Shown: positions 1 to 9,405, counted from the stretch's first letter. The stretch: DNA of 64,000 bases from JAYEHL01 sp041653935 (GCA_041653935.1 JBAZEO010000002.1:1-64000); one strand, 5' to 3'. Translations and numbers: made by a program. Notes: a model not told the origin generated them from the letters alone.

Positions 1-657
1 AATTACACACTGACCATCACTACCTCAGGCAACGGCAGCGGCACCTTTACACCCGCTTCCGGTACCTCGTATCCCTGCGGTACGGTCGTAAACCTTAACG
101 CTTCTCCAAACGCCTGCTCAACCTTCTCCGGATGGTCCGGCAGTATTACTAACTCATCAGCCAACACTACAATCACTATGGACGGCGCTAAGTCCGTTAC
201 CGCTAACTTCTCGCTGAATAATTACACAACACTGACTATCACTACCTCAGGCAGCGGCAGCGGCACCTTTACACCCGCTTCCGGTACCTCGTATCCCTGC
301 GGTACTGTCGTAAACCTTAACGCTTCTCCAAACGCCTGCTCAACTTTCTCCGGATGGTCCGGCAGCATTACTAACTCATCAGCCAACACTACAATCACTA
401 TGGACGGCGCTAAGTCCGTTACCGCTAACTTCTCGCTGAATAATTACACACTGACTATCACTACCTCAGGCAGCGGCAGCGGCACCTTTACACCCGCTTC
501 CGGTACCTCGTATCCCTGCGGTACGGTCGTAAACCTTAACGCTTCTCCAAACGCCTGCTCAACTTTCTCCGGATGGTCCGGCAGCATTACTAACTCATCA
601 GCCAACACTACAATCACTATGGACGGCGCTAAGTCCGTTACCGCTAACTTCTCGCTT
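1..657 (+). repeat. Three tandem 219-222 bp coding repeats
   Basis: Units begin at 1, 220 and 442, each with AATTACACA. They differ at only a few positions. The middle unit carries one extra ACA codon (YTTLT instead of YTLT). The near identity at synonymous sites points to recent duplication or gene conversion. The array probably continues upstream of the window. Confidence 0.9.
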
Positions 658-1056
658 ATCCAATACACCCTCAACATCAGCAGCGGCGGCAACGGCTCAG
701 CTGCTCCATCCGGAGAAACATTCCAGGGCTGCAACGACAGCGTTCCCATAATCGCCACTGCCAACTCTGGCTATAAGTTTTTAAACTGGTCCGGCCCGAG
801 CACTGACTCTGTCTCCAACGTCAACGCCGCGTCTACCACTATCTTCATGAACGGGTCTAAAACCATTCAGGCTAATTTCGTTGTTAACCTTGGGGATATA
901 AACGGCGACGGCCATGTCAATGTCCTGGACATGATACGCATTGGTCAGCACTGGGGCGAGACGGGGTCTCCGGGGTGGATCCCAGAGGATGTCAACAACG
1001 ACGGGTCTGTTAATGTACTGGATATGATAGTTATAGGCCAGCACTGGACAGGTTAA
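1..1056 (+). CDS. Dockerin-bearing secreted protein with InlB-type repeats (5' end outside window)
   Basis: The frame is open from base 1, so the gene starts upstream and its N-terminal part, including any catalytic domain or signal peptide, is not visible. What remains is three near-identical 73-74 residue units (bases 1-219, 220-441 and 442-657), one diverged unit (about 658-890), then a dockerin from about base 892 to the stop. The units have the Gly/Thr-rich, Trp-containing pattern (FSGWSGSITNSSANTTITM) of divergent InlB/Listeria-Bacteroides repeats. The dockerin has two F-hand calcium loops (DINGDGHVNVLD and DVNNDGSVNVLD) followed by IGQHW. Dockerins bind cohesins with calcium, and the next gene encodes a membrane-anchored cohesin, so this protein is probably held on the cell surface. 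The repeats are probably spacer or adhesion modules; that role is inference. Confidence 0.85.
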   Translation, partial: NYTLTITTSGNGSGTFTPASGTSYPCGTVVNLNASPNACSTFSGWSGSITNSSANTTITMDGAKSVTANFSLNNYTTLTITTSGSGSGTFTPASGTSYPCGTVVNLNASPNACSTFSGWSGSITNSSANTTITMDGAKSVTANFSLNNYTLTITTSGSGSGTFTPASGTSYPCGTVVNLNASPNACSTFSGWSGSITNSSANTTITMDGAKSVTANFSLIQYTLNISSGGNGSAAPSGETFQGCNDSVPIIATANSGYKFLNWSGPSTDSVSNVNAASTTIFMNGSKTIQANFVVNLGDINGDGHVNVLDMIRIGQHWGETGSPGWIPEDVNNDGSVNVLDMIVIGQHWTG

Positions 1057-1122
1057 TAGCAAGCTTTTTATGTTTAAGTATCGTAAGATATCTTCGATAG
1101 AGCTTAAGAGAGAGGCGAAGAA

Positions 1123-4100
1123 ATGAAGTGGAGCTTACTTGTCGGAATCATCCTATTAGCTGTTGGATTGTGCCTGATTACTGCGGAGCCGTCACAGGCC
1201 CAGCCGCCGACAGCGGTCAGTATTTCTCCATCCAGCCAGACCGTCAATGCCAGCCAGACGTTTACCGTGGGTATATATATTAACCCTGGCGAACCGATAG
1301 CCGGTGCTCAGTTCGACCTGAGCTTTAACGCCACGCTGCTTCAGGCGAACAGCGTAACGGAAGGAAATCTTCTCAACCAAGGCGGCTGCAGTACGTTCTT
1401 TCAGCCTGGAACCATAAACAACATTTCAGGTACAATCACCGGTGTCTCCGGTGCCATTATCACACCTGGATGCACTGTTTCAAACCCTGGGACATTTGTC
1501 AATATCAGCTTCACGGCGAAAAATGTTTCCAGTATATCTTTACTTAACATGTCCAATGTCGTAGTGGGTGACATAAATGGCTCTGCAGTACCTCTCAATC
1601 TGACCAATGGCAGCGTTACCGTTAGAGCTCCGGGGATCACCGTCAATCCCACTTCAGGGCTCGTCACCACCGAGGCCGGAGGTACTGCCACTTTCACCAT
1701 CGTGCTTACTTCCCAGCCGACGGCTAATGTGGTCATCGGCCTGACCAGCAGCGACACCACCGAGGGCACGGTCTCTCTGGCCAGCGTGACCTTTACCACC
1801 GCCAACTGGAATACGCCACGGACGGTCACCGTCACCGGCATTAATGATGCCCTGGTGGACGGCAATATTGTATATACCATCATCACCGCGGCCGCCACTT
1901 CCACCGACCCCAACTACAATACTTTAAACGCTGCCGATGTCAGCGCTACCAACAACGACAACGACGTTGCAGGTATCACTGTCAATCCTACTTCAGGACT
2001 GGTCACCACCGAGGCCGGGGGCACCGCCACCTTCACCATCGTGCTTAACACCCAGCCGACCGCCAGTGTGAGCATAGGACTGAGCAGCAACGATACCAGC
2101 GAGGGCACGGTCTCTCCATCCAACATGACTTTCTCCACTTCCAACTGGAGTACACCGCGGACGATCACCGCCACCGGCGTTAATGATCTCGTGGCGGATG
2201 GCAATATCGCCTATACCATAGTCACCGCAGCTGCCACTTCCGGCGACGGCAACTACAATACTTTGAACGCTGCCGATGTCAGCGTAACCAATAACGACAA
2301 CGATGTTGCATGGGTCACCGTTACACCCACTTCAGGGCTGATTACCACCGAGGCCGGAGGCACTGACACCTTTACCATCGTGCTTACCTCCCAGCCGACT
2401 GCTGATGTTACTATTGGCCTGAGCAGCAATGTTGTCACCGAGGGCACGGTGTCCCCATCTAGCGTGACCTTTAGCACCGCCAACTGGAGCACGCCGCAGA
2501 CGGTGACTGCGACCGGTGTTGATGATGATATAGATGACGTCGATGCTGGTTATCTAATCGTCACCGCAGCCGCCGTCTCCACCGATCCCAGCTATAGCGG
2601 CCGTACCGTTGCTGATGTCAGTGTGACCAATATGGATAACGACGTTGCGGGGATCACCGTCAATCCTACCTCAGGGCTGGTCACCACAGAGGCCGGCGGC
2701 ACCACTACCTTCACCATCGTGCTTAACACCCACCCTTGGACTGATGTGACTATCGGCCTGAGCAGCAGCGATACCAGCGAGGGCACGGTCTCTCCATCCA
2801 GCATGACTTTCTCCACTTCCAACTGGTCTACACCACAGACGGTCACGGTTACCGGCGTCAATGATTTCGTCATGGACGGCAATATAGCATATTCCATCGT
2901 CACCGCAGCCGCTACCTCCGGAGGCCCTGACTATAGCGGTCGTAACGCTGCTGATGTCAGCGTGACCAATAACGATGACGATATTGCAGGGATCACCGTT
3001 AATCCCACCTCGGGTTTGGTTACCACAGAGGCTGGAGGCACTGCCACCTTTACCATCGTGCTTACCTCCCAGCCGACGGCTAATGTGGTCATCGGCCTGA
3101 CCAGTAGCGACACTACAGAGGGCACAGTGTCCCCGTCCAGCGTGACCTTTACCACCGCCAACTGGAATACACCGCGTACGGTCACATCCACCGGCGTTAA
3201 TGATTTCATTATGGACGGCGATATTGCATATACCATCGTCACCGCAGCCGCCACTTCCACCGACCCCGGCTACAGTGGTCGTAACGCTGCTGATGTCAGC
3301 GTAACCAATACCGACAACGACGTTGCAGGGATTACCGTCAACCCTACTTCAGGCCTTGTCACCAGTGAGGCCGGGGGCACTGCCACCTTCACCATCGTGC
3401 TTACTTCCCAGCCGACGGCTAATGTGGTCATCGGCCTGACCAGCAGCGACACCACCGAGGGCACGGTCTCTCTGGCCAGCGTGACCTTTACCACCGCCAA
3501 CTGGGGCACGCCGCGAACGATCACCGCCACCGGCGTTAATGATGCCCTGGTGGACGGCGATATTGCATATACCATCATCACCGCAGCCGCTACTTCCACC
3601 GACCCCAACTACAATACTTTGAACGCAGCCGATGTCAGCGTAACAAATACCGATAATGATGTTCCAGGGATCACCGTCAACCCTACTTCAGGCCTTGTCA
3701 CCAGTGAGGCCGGAGGCACTTCCGCCTTCACCATCGTGCTCAACACCCAGCCGACGGCTAATGTGGTCATCGGCCTGACCAGCAGCGACACCACCGAGGG
3801 CACAGTCTCACCGGCCAGCGTGACCTTTGGCACATCTAACTGGAGTACATCGCGGACGGTTACCGCCACCGGCGTTGATGATCTAGTATGGGACGGTGAT
3901 ATTGCATATACCATCGTCACCGCAGCCGCTACTTCCACCGACCCCAACTACAATACTTTAAACGCTGCCGATGTCAGCGCTACCAATAACGACAACGATG
4001 TTCCGGGAATCACCGTTAATCCTACTTCGGGGCTGATTACCACCGAGGCCGGAGACACCGCAACATTCACTATTGTCCTCAACGCGATACCAACAGCTGA

Positions 4101-5010
4101 CGTGGTTATCAATCTAAGCAGCAGCGACACCACAGAGGGTACGGTCTCTCCATCAGGTGTGACCTTCAACACCACCAACTGGAATGCCCAGCAGACGGTG
4201 ACCGTAACCGGGGCCAGTGATAACGAGTCGGACGGTGCTGTTGTATATACCATCGTGACCGCGGCTGCCACTTCCGCTGACTCTGGCTACAACGGCATGG
4301 ATGCGACCGATGTCAGCGTGACTAATAGGGAATCTGGTGGAGGCGGAGGTGGAGGTGGTGGCGGTGGTGGGAGTGGTTCCTCTGTGAAGAACTGGGAAAT
4401 ATGCATGGGAGACAACTGCGTTAAAGGAGAGGTGAACTCCCTGGGCAAAATTATGGACGATTTTACAGCGTCCTTCGACGACAGAGCTATAACAGTATAT
4501 ATTGCCGAATACACCGAGATGAAGGGTGCGGACGGCAAGCGTTTAGCGGGAATAAATATTGAGGAAATCGATACTTTCCCAGCCCCTCCCACAGGCTATG
4601 TGGTTCTCAAGGCCTTCGATTTCAACCCCGATGGCGCGACATTCGATCCGGGTATCAGAATCAATATGAAGTTCGATCCTAATGAGTTGGAGCCCGGACA
4701 GACCGTGTCCATCGCTTATTATGATGAAAGCACAGGCGTTTGGAATTTCATAGAGGGCACGATAACTGAGGATGGTCAGGCCGTATTCACTATGGAGCAC
4801 TTTACTGAATTCGCACTCATGGCCACTGAGGCAGCGTCCACCCCCACCCCAATGCCAACAGCCACCCCGACGCCTGCGGAGTCCGGCGGATCGAACACGG
4901 GTATCTGGATCGGGATAGCAATAGGTATTGTCGTCATCCTTTGCATCATCGTGTGGTTCTTTGCAGTTAAAGGTTTTAAGCGGAAACCAAAGGACACCGG
5001 TAAGAAGTAA
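1123..5010 (+). CDS. Membrane-anchored cohesin protein with eight Calx-beta-like repeats
   Basis: A signal peptide (about residues 1-26, ending SQAQ) is followed by a cohesin domain (about 30-168). Eight 113-residue repeats follow (about 171-1070), each starting GITVNPTSGLVTTEAGG and ending NNDND, like the Calx-beta type repeats of many surface proteins. Then come a poly-Gly linker (about 1073-1086), a beta-rich domain (about 1090-1235), a Pro/Thr linker, one transmembrane helix (about 1258-1282) and a basic tail (KGFKRKPKDTGKK). The architecture fits a stalked surface receptor that captures dockerin proteins. Dockerin genes lie directly on both sides (1-1056 and 5073-7721), and a shorter cohesin paralogue is at 7771. 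The ATG at 1123 follows a GAGAGGCGAAGAA ribosome site. Cohesin and anchor are confident; the exact repeat family is less so. Confidence 0.88.
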   Translation: MKWSLLVGIILLAVGLCLITAEPSQAQPPTAVSISPSSQTVNASQTFTVGIYINPGEPIAGAQFDLSFNATLLQANSVTEGNLLNQGGCSTFFQPGTINNISGTITGVSGAIITPGCTVSNPGTFVNISFTAKNVSSISLLNMSNVVVGDINGSAVPLNLTNGSVTVRAPGITVNPTSGLVTTEAGGTATFTIVLTSQPTANVVIGLTSSDTTEGTVSLASVTFTTANWNTPRTVTVTGINDALVDGNIVYTIITAAATSTDPNYNTLNAADVSATNNDNDVAGITVNPTSGLVTTEAGGTATFTIVLNTQPTASVSIGLSSNDTSEGTVSPSNMTFSTSNWSTPRTITATGVNDLVADGNIAYTIVTAAATSGDGNYNTLNAADVSVTNNDNDVAWVTVTPTSGLITTEAGGTDTFTIVLTSQPTADVTIGLSSNVVTEGTVSPSSVTFSTANWSTPQTVTATGVDDDIDDVDAGYLIVTAAAVSTDPSYSGRTVADVSVTNMDNDVAGITVNPTSGLVTTEAGGTTTFTIVLNTHPWTDVTIGLSSSDTSEGTVSPSSMTFSTSNWSTPQTVTVTGVNDFVMDGNIAYSIVTAAATSGGPDYSGRNAADVSVTNNDDDIAGITVNPTSGLVTTEAGGTATFTIVLTSQPTANVVIGLTSSDTTEGTVSPSSVTFTTANWNTPRTVTSTGVNDFIMDGDIAYTIVTAAATSTDPGYSGRNAADVSVTNTDNDVAGITVNPTSGLVTSEAGGTATFTIVLTSQPTANVVIGLTSSDTTEGTVSLASVTFTTANWGTPRTITATGVNDALVDGDIAYTIITAAATSTDPNYNTLNAADVSVTNTDNDVPGITVNPTSGLVTSEAGGTSAFTIVLNTQPTANVVIGLTSSDTTEGTVSPASVTFGTSNWSTSRTVTATGVDDLVWDGDIAYTIVTAAATSTDPNYNTLNAADVSATNNDNDVPGITVNPTSGLITTEAGDTATFTIVLNAIPTADVVINLSSSDTTEGTVSPSGVTFNTTNWNAQQTVTVTGASDNESDGAVVYTIVTAAATSADSGYNGMDATDVSVTNRESGGGGGGGGGGGGSGSSVKNWEICMGDNCVKGEVNSLGKIMDDFTASFDDRAITVYIAEYTEMKGADGKRLAGINIEEIDTFPAPPTGYVVLKAFDFNPDGATFDPGIRINMKFDPNELEPGQTVSIAYYDESTGVWNFIEGTITEDGQAVFTMEHFTEFALMATEAASTPTPMPTATPTPAESGGSNTGIWIGIAIGIVVILCIIVWFFAVKGFKRKPKDTGKK
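1633..4344 (+). repeat. Eight tandem repeats with an exact 339-bp period
   Basis: Repeat starts fall at 1633, 1972, 2311, 2650, 2989, 3328, 3667 and 4006, always 339 bp (113 codons) apart with no insertions or deletions. Units 1 and 6 share long nearly identical stretches, while units 3 and 8 are more diverged. This suggests duplication and conversion within the array. The constant length suggests selection for folded domains of fixed size. Confidence 0.95.
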
Positions 5011-5072
5011 TTAAATATTGAATGAGGAGATGAAAATACAATTCATACACAGCTCCAATAAGGAGGCTCGGT

Positions 5073-7721
5073 ATGAAAAAATACACACGTGGTAAAACTT
5101 ATTGCAGAATACTGACCATTGTTCTCGTAATAGTTCTAACTGTAGGCGGTATTTCATATTGTCCTCAATCAGCCTCCTCCGATGAAGCCAAGACCGACAA
5201 CGAAAGCCAAACTCTGGAAGGCTTAAACATCCAAATCGCAGAAATATTTCTGCAGAAACAATCCCTGACTCCTATTCAACAGAAAATCGATTGGAACCTC
5301 CTGCAAACACTGCAGGAAATCAATGAACAAGGCTCCAGTGCACCCATAGAAGATAGCCTCCTATTTCAAAACTTTTCTACATCTATGTTCCAGATAAACA
5401 ACGAAGGTGTGCTGAAAGTTAAGCTGACCGTATCTGATAATGTATCCGAAGAGCAAATTAACCAGTTAAAATCCCTCGGCATGAATATTCAAATCATCTT
5501 GCCCGAATATGGAATAGTGGAAGGCGATCTGCCATACGATATAGTGGAAACTGTTGCCAGCCTCGATTTCGTTAAGCATGTTGGCACTCCCGGATACCCT
5601 ATTTACAATACCGGCTTTTTTACATCTACAGGCGATTCCGTTCTCCAAGCAGATACAGCCCGCAGCACCTTTGGCATCAACGGCAGCGGCTCGAAAATTG
5701 GCGTAATGTCAGACGGAGTTGATCATCTGGCTGCTTCAGTTAATAGTCCCGGCGGTGATCTCCCCTCCAACATTGATGTAGTGAAAAATGGCAGCGGCGA
5801 TGAAGGTACCGCGATGCTGGAGATAATTTATGATCTAGCACCAGGAGCTAATTTAGCTTTCTACGGACCCAATACTAGCTCAGATATGATTTTTGGAATA
5901 GGCGTTTTAGAAGCTGCTGGCTGCAACATTATAGTTGACGATATTACATTCCTCGACGAACCTAAATTCGAGGATGGTCCTATTGCCCAAAGGGCATGTG
6001 AATTCGTCAATGAAGGTGGAGTATATGTAACTTCTGCAGGAAACAGTAGATTGGGACATTATAACCATCAATATGTACGAGCAACAGGCACTCTGGGCTA
6101 TACCTACGCCCACAATTATGGCAGCAGAGATTTAGGTAATACTTTTACTATACCTAATGGGGGCTACATCATAGTCGTCTTGCAATGGAATAACCAGTGG
6201 GGACTATCAGGAGATGATTTTGATCTCGCTTTACTCTGGTCATCAAACGGGTCATTGATAACAGGAAGCGGTGATACGCAGGACGGCGATGACGATCCAT
6301 GGGAAGGGTTCTATTGGTCTAACGATACAGGATATAGCGTATCTGTATTCGTAGCTATATTGGAATATGCATTAACTAGTGATCCATCCTCAATTATGCT
6401 GGATTACACTGTATATAACAATTTTTATCCGCCTTCCCTACAATATAACACCACTAGCGATAGCGTTATCGGGCATGCAGCTGTGGAGGAAATATTATCC
6501 ACAGCTGCGGTGGATGCAGCTACACCAAGCACTGTGGAAAGCTATAGCTCTTGTGGGCCAGGCACCATATACTTCCCATCATATCAGCAAAGGCAGGTCC
6601 CCAATATCACCGGCACTGATGGTGTACAGACCGTAACCGGGTTTCTAGGCTATTTCTCTAATCCATTCTACGGAACATCGGCAGCTGCACCACATATTGC
6701 AGCAATCGCAGCTCTAGTCTGGGATGCCAATCCAACGCTTAATTCAAGCCAGGTTCGCAGCGCTATAACATCAACTGCAGTGGACTTATCAACCGCAGGA
6801 TTTGACTACAACTCTGGTTGGGGGCGTGCCAATGCTTCTGCCGCAGTGAATTCTACTGTTTTTACATTGAATATTTCTTCTTCCAGCGGCGGGACGGTCA
6901 CAACTCCAGGAGTTGGTACATTCCATCCATATATCGGACAAATAGTGAACATCTCTGCTATTCCAAATTCCTGTTACCATTTCGCCAACTGGTCTGGCGA
7001 TACTTCTACAATCGCAAACGTCAGTTCTCTCTCAACCACTATCACCATGAACGACAGCTATTCGATCACCGCCAACTTCACTATCGATACCTATACTTTG
7101 GCAACAACATCCAATGGTTCTGGAGGCTCCCCTTACTTCGACGGCTTCAACCCCTTCAACTGCAGCGTCAACGCCACCATCCACGCCAACACCAGCCCCT
7201 GCTATGCATTCACAGGTTGGTCTCCCACTGACGGTGTTGCAAACGCCAGCGCTGAAAACACTACCGTACTAATGACCCAGAACAGAACTATAACTGCCAA
7301 CTACACGCTGACCGGCGCAACCTATAACCTCACTGTAAACAGCAGTGAATATGGGAACGTGTCCTTCCCTGGTGAAGGCATATTCGGTCCTTACGCTTGC
7401 AGTACCACTGTCAACCTCACCACAATAGCTGATACCTGCTGCGATTTCGTTAACTGGACCGGCGATACCGCCTCTATCACTAATCCCAACGCCGCATCTA
7501 CTACTATATTTATGAACAGCTCTAAAACCATTCAAGCTAATTTCATTCTTACACCTTGGGATACAAACTGCGACGGTTCTGTCAATGTCTTGGACATGAT
7601 ACTCATCGGTCAGCACTGGGACCAAGAGGAGTCTGCTGGCTGGATTCCCGAGGATGTCAACAACGATGGGACTGTTAATGTATTGGATATGATACTTGTA
7701 GGCCAGAACTGGACTGGCTAG
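5073..7721 (+). CDS. Secreted S8 (subtilase-like) peptidase with InlB-type repeats and dockerin
   Basis: An N-terminal hydrophobic segment (about 10-30) acts as signal peptide. A subtilisin-fold domain spans about 190-590. The candidate acid is Asp214 (GVMSDGVD), the oxyanion Asn is N324 (SAGNSR) and the nucleophile is Ser536 (YGTSAAAPH). At the place where subtilases have HGT, this protein has DEGTAM (Glu244), so the catalytic His is replaced. A beta-rich insert (about 335-455, GLSGDDFDLALLW) resembles a pre-peptidase C-terminal domain. Three InlB-like repeats (about 593-825) precede a C-terminal dockerin (830-882) nearly identical to the one ending at 1056. A strong AAGGAGG site lies 7 bases before the ATG. 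The neighbours encode membrane-bound cohesins, so the enzyme is probably displayed on the surface. Its substrate is unknown. Confidence 0.85.
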   Translation: MKKYTRGKTYCRILTIVLVIVLTVGGISYCPQSASSDEAKTDNESQTLEGLNIQIAEIFLQKQSLTPIQQKIDWNLLQTLQEINEQGSSAPIEDSLLFQNFSTSMFQINNEGVLKVKLTVSDNVSEEQINQLKSLGMNIQIILPEYGIVEGDLPYDIVETVASLDFVKHVGTPGYPIYNTGFFTSTGDSVLQADTARSTFGINGSGSKIGVMSDGVDHLAASVNSPGGDLPSNIDVVKNGSGDEGTAMLEIIYDLAPGANLAFYGPNTSSDMIFGIGVLEAAGCNIIVDDITFLDEPKFEDGPIAQRACEFVNEGGVYVTSAGNSRLGHYNHQYVRATGTLGYTYAHNYGSRDLGNTFTIPNGGYIIVVLQWNNQWGLSGDDFDLALLWSSNGSLITGSGDTQDGDDDPWEGFYWSNDTGYSVSVFVAILEYALTSDPSSIMLDYTVYNNFYPPSLQYNTTSDSVIGHAAVEEILSTAAVDAATPSTVESYSSCGPGTIYFPSYQQRQVPNITGTDGVQTVTGFLGYFSNPFYGTSAAAPHIAAIAALVWDANPTLNSSQVRSAITSTAVDLSTAGFDYNSGWGRANASAAVNSTVFTLNISSSSGGTVTTPGVGTFHPYIGQIVNISAIPNSCYHFANWSGDTSTIANVSSLSTTITMNDSYSITANFTIDTYTLATTSNGSGGSPYFDGFNPFNCSVNATIHANTSPCYAFTGWSPTDGVANASAENTTVLMTQNRTITANYTLTGATYNLTVNSSEYGNVSFPGEGIFGPYACSTTVNLTTIADTCCDFVNWTGDTASITNPNAASTTIFMNSSKTIQANFILTPWDTNCDGSVNVLDMILIGQHWDQEESAGWIPEDVNNDGTVNVLDMILVGQNWTG

Positions 7722-7770
7722 GTTTGAACCTTTTGTATACCTGTGTAGGGTTTTGTAGAGTGGTGAAGAT

Positions 7771-9117
7771 ATGAAGTGGAGCATAGTTGTCGGGTTATTC
7801 CTACTGATTATTGGATCCTGCCTGGTCGCTGCTGGTCCATCACGAGCTCAATCGCCGACATCAGTTAGTATCTCACCATCCAGTCAGACCGTTAATTCCG
7901 GTCAAACGTTTACTGTAGGTGTATATGTTACCCCTGGCGAGTCGATAGCCGGTGTGCAGTTCGACCTGAGCTTTAACACCACACTACTTCAGGCCAATAG
8001 TGTGACGGAGGGGAATCTGCTTAACCAGGGCGGCTGTGGCACGTACTTCGTTTCCGGAACGATAAACAATATCGCAGGAACGATCATCGGCGTTGTCGGT
8101 GCCATCACCACACCTGGTTGTAATGTTTCAAACCCGGGGACGTTTGTTAATATTAATTTCACCTCAAGAACTGTGTATGGTATATCTTTACTTAATATGT
8201 CAAATGTTGTGGTAGGCGATCCAAATGGCTCAGCAGTATCTATCAGCCTGACCAATGGAAGCGTTACCGTGGGAGCCTCGGGGATTATCGTCAATCCCAC
8301 ACCGACGAGCACAGCTATGACTACTCCTACTCCAGCACCTACTCCTACACCGACGAGCACAGCTATGACTACTCCTACTCCAGCACCTACTCCTACGCCG
8401 ATCAGCACAGCCACGACTACTCCTACCCCAGCACCTACTTCTACACCAACAAGCACAATTACGGCTACTCCTACTCCAAATCTGACGTCAACACTCATTC
8501 TGACATCTACCCCCGCTCCAACGAGTAAACTGAACCTTGAAATCGGTTTAGGGAATGGCGTCACCAACAGTTCCGGAGTACTGCTGCAAGATATCGCCGC
8601 CCGCTCACTGGATGGAAAAACTACTGCCAAGATATCCGCCGGGACACAAATAACGAACCCTTCGGGACAACCGGTGGATGAAATCACCATGGAAGCAGCT
8701 ACAACAATCCCGCCTGTTCCGGAAGGTTATTTTCTGATACAGGCTTTCAACTTCGGACCTGATGGTACGACCTTCTCCTCAGCCTTGCAGATAACTCTGG
8801 CATACGACCTGAGCCAGTTGCCGGCGGGCCAGGAACCGGTAGTCACCTATTACGATGAAGCCGCAGGAGAATGGAGATTTATTATAGGCGATGTGGACAC
8901 CGTCACCGGCACAATCATTTTCTCAGTAGCACATTTTAGTATCTACGCCTTGATGGGCCATTCAGTGACGCCGGCTGGGCATGAGAGCATTGCGCTGTGG
9001 ATCTGGATTGTAATAGTCTTCATCGTAATACTTGCTCTAATAGTAATAATTGGGTTGGTACTGCAGAGGCGCGCTACTGTTGGCGACACTAGTCAGAGCG
9101 ATAGTGAAGAGAAATAG
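7771..9117 (+). CDS. Short membrane-anchored cohesin protein
   Basis: This is a paralogue of the 1123-5010 product without the eight repeats. A signal peptide (MKWSIVVGLFLLIIGSCLVAA) and a cohesin domain (about 30-170) are very similar to those of the longer protein. A Pro/Thr-rich linker (about 175-250, mostly TPTPAP and TSTAMT) follows, then the same beta-rich membrane-proximal domain (about 255-400, with YYDEAAGEW against YYDESTGVW in the longer protein), one transmembrane helix (about 408-432) and a charged tail. It most likely acts as a second surface receptor for the dockerin proteins encoded upstream. The ATG starts 49 bases after the protease stop codon, so the genes could be co-transcribed. 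Confidence 0.88.
   Translation: MKWSIVVGLFLLIIGSCLVAAGPSRAQSPTSVSISPSSQTVNSGQTFTVGVYVTPGESIAGVQFDLSFNTTLLQANSVTEGNLLNQGGCGTYFVSGTINNIAGTIIGVVGAITTPGCNVSNPGTFVNINFTSRTVYGISLLNMSNVVVGDPNGSAVSISLTNGSVTVGASGIIVNPTPTSTAMTTPTPAPTPTPTSTAMTTPTPAPTPTPISTATTTPTPAPTSTPTSTITATPTPNLTSTLILTSTPAPTSKLNLEIGLGNGVTNSSGVLLQDIAARSLDGKTTAKISAGTQITNPSGQPVDEITMEAATTIPPVPEGYFLIQAFNFGPDGTTFSSALQITLAYDLSQLPAGQEPVVTYYDEAAGEWRFIIGDVDTVTGTIIFSVAHFSIYALMGHSVTPAGHESIALWIWIVIVFIVILALIVIIGLVLQRRATVGDTSQSDSEEK
8299..8490 (+). repeat. 48-bp Pro/Thr-codon tandem repeat
   Basis: Units of 16 codons start at 8299, 8347, 8395 and 8443. The first two are almost identical and the last two are diverged. They encode the flexible TPTSTAMTTPTPAP linker of the short cohesin protein and are a likely site of length variation between strains. 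Confidence 0.85.
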
Positions 9118-9253
9118 AAAAAGTAGTTAATAGATAAGGATTAATTTAAAGCAAAATGATACAAGGTCCCCGTCTTGGTGCTTATTCCCGATGACCTGGA
9201 CTTTGAGGAAGCTTTCAAGCAGTTCTTTTGTGAACTTTCTGAAGCTAAAGAGG

Positions 9254-9328
9254 TGGAGCGGGTGATGGGATTCGAACCCACGACTCCTTGCTTGGGAAGC
9301 AAGCACTCTACCGCTGAGTTACACCCGC
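9254..9328 (-). tRNA. tRNA-Gly (anticodon CCC)
   Basis: The minus strand folds as a full cloverleaf. The acceptor stem is GCGGGTG/CACCCGC, the D arm ACTC...GAGT, the anticodon stem CTTGC/GCAAG with loop TTCCCAA (anticodon CCC, reading GGG), and the T arm GTGGG-TTCGAAT-CCCAT. The discriminator is U, as usual for tRNA-Gly, and the CCA end is encoded (complement of 9254-9256). It stands alone, antisense to the flanking protein genes. Confidence 0.95.
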
Positions 9329-9405
9329 AGACGAGTTGTATTTTATTACCAAAGCGGATGTATGTAAAGATGTCCCGGATTTTGTTACGAATGCTTGCCT
9401 TTCCT

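Noticed and set aside
1401..4592. Series of antisense open frames opposite the long cohesin gene
   Set aside because: They recur with the 339-bp repeat and share the same composition bias. They lack ribosome sites, and the sense strand has a full domain architecture.
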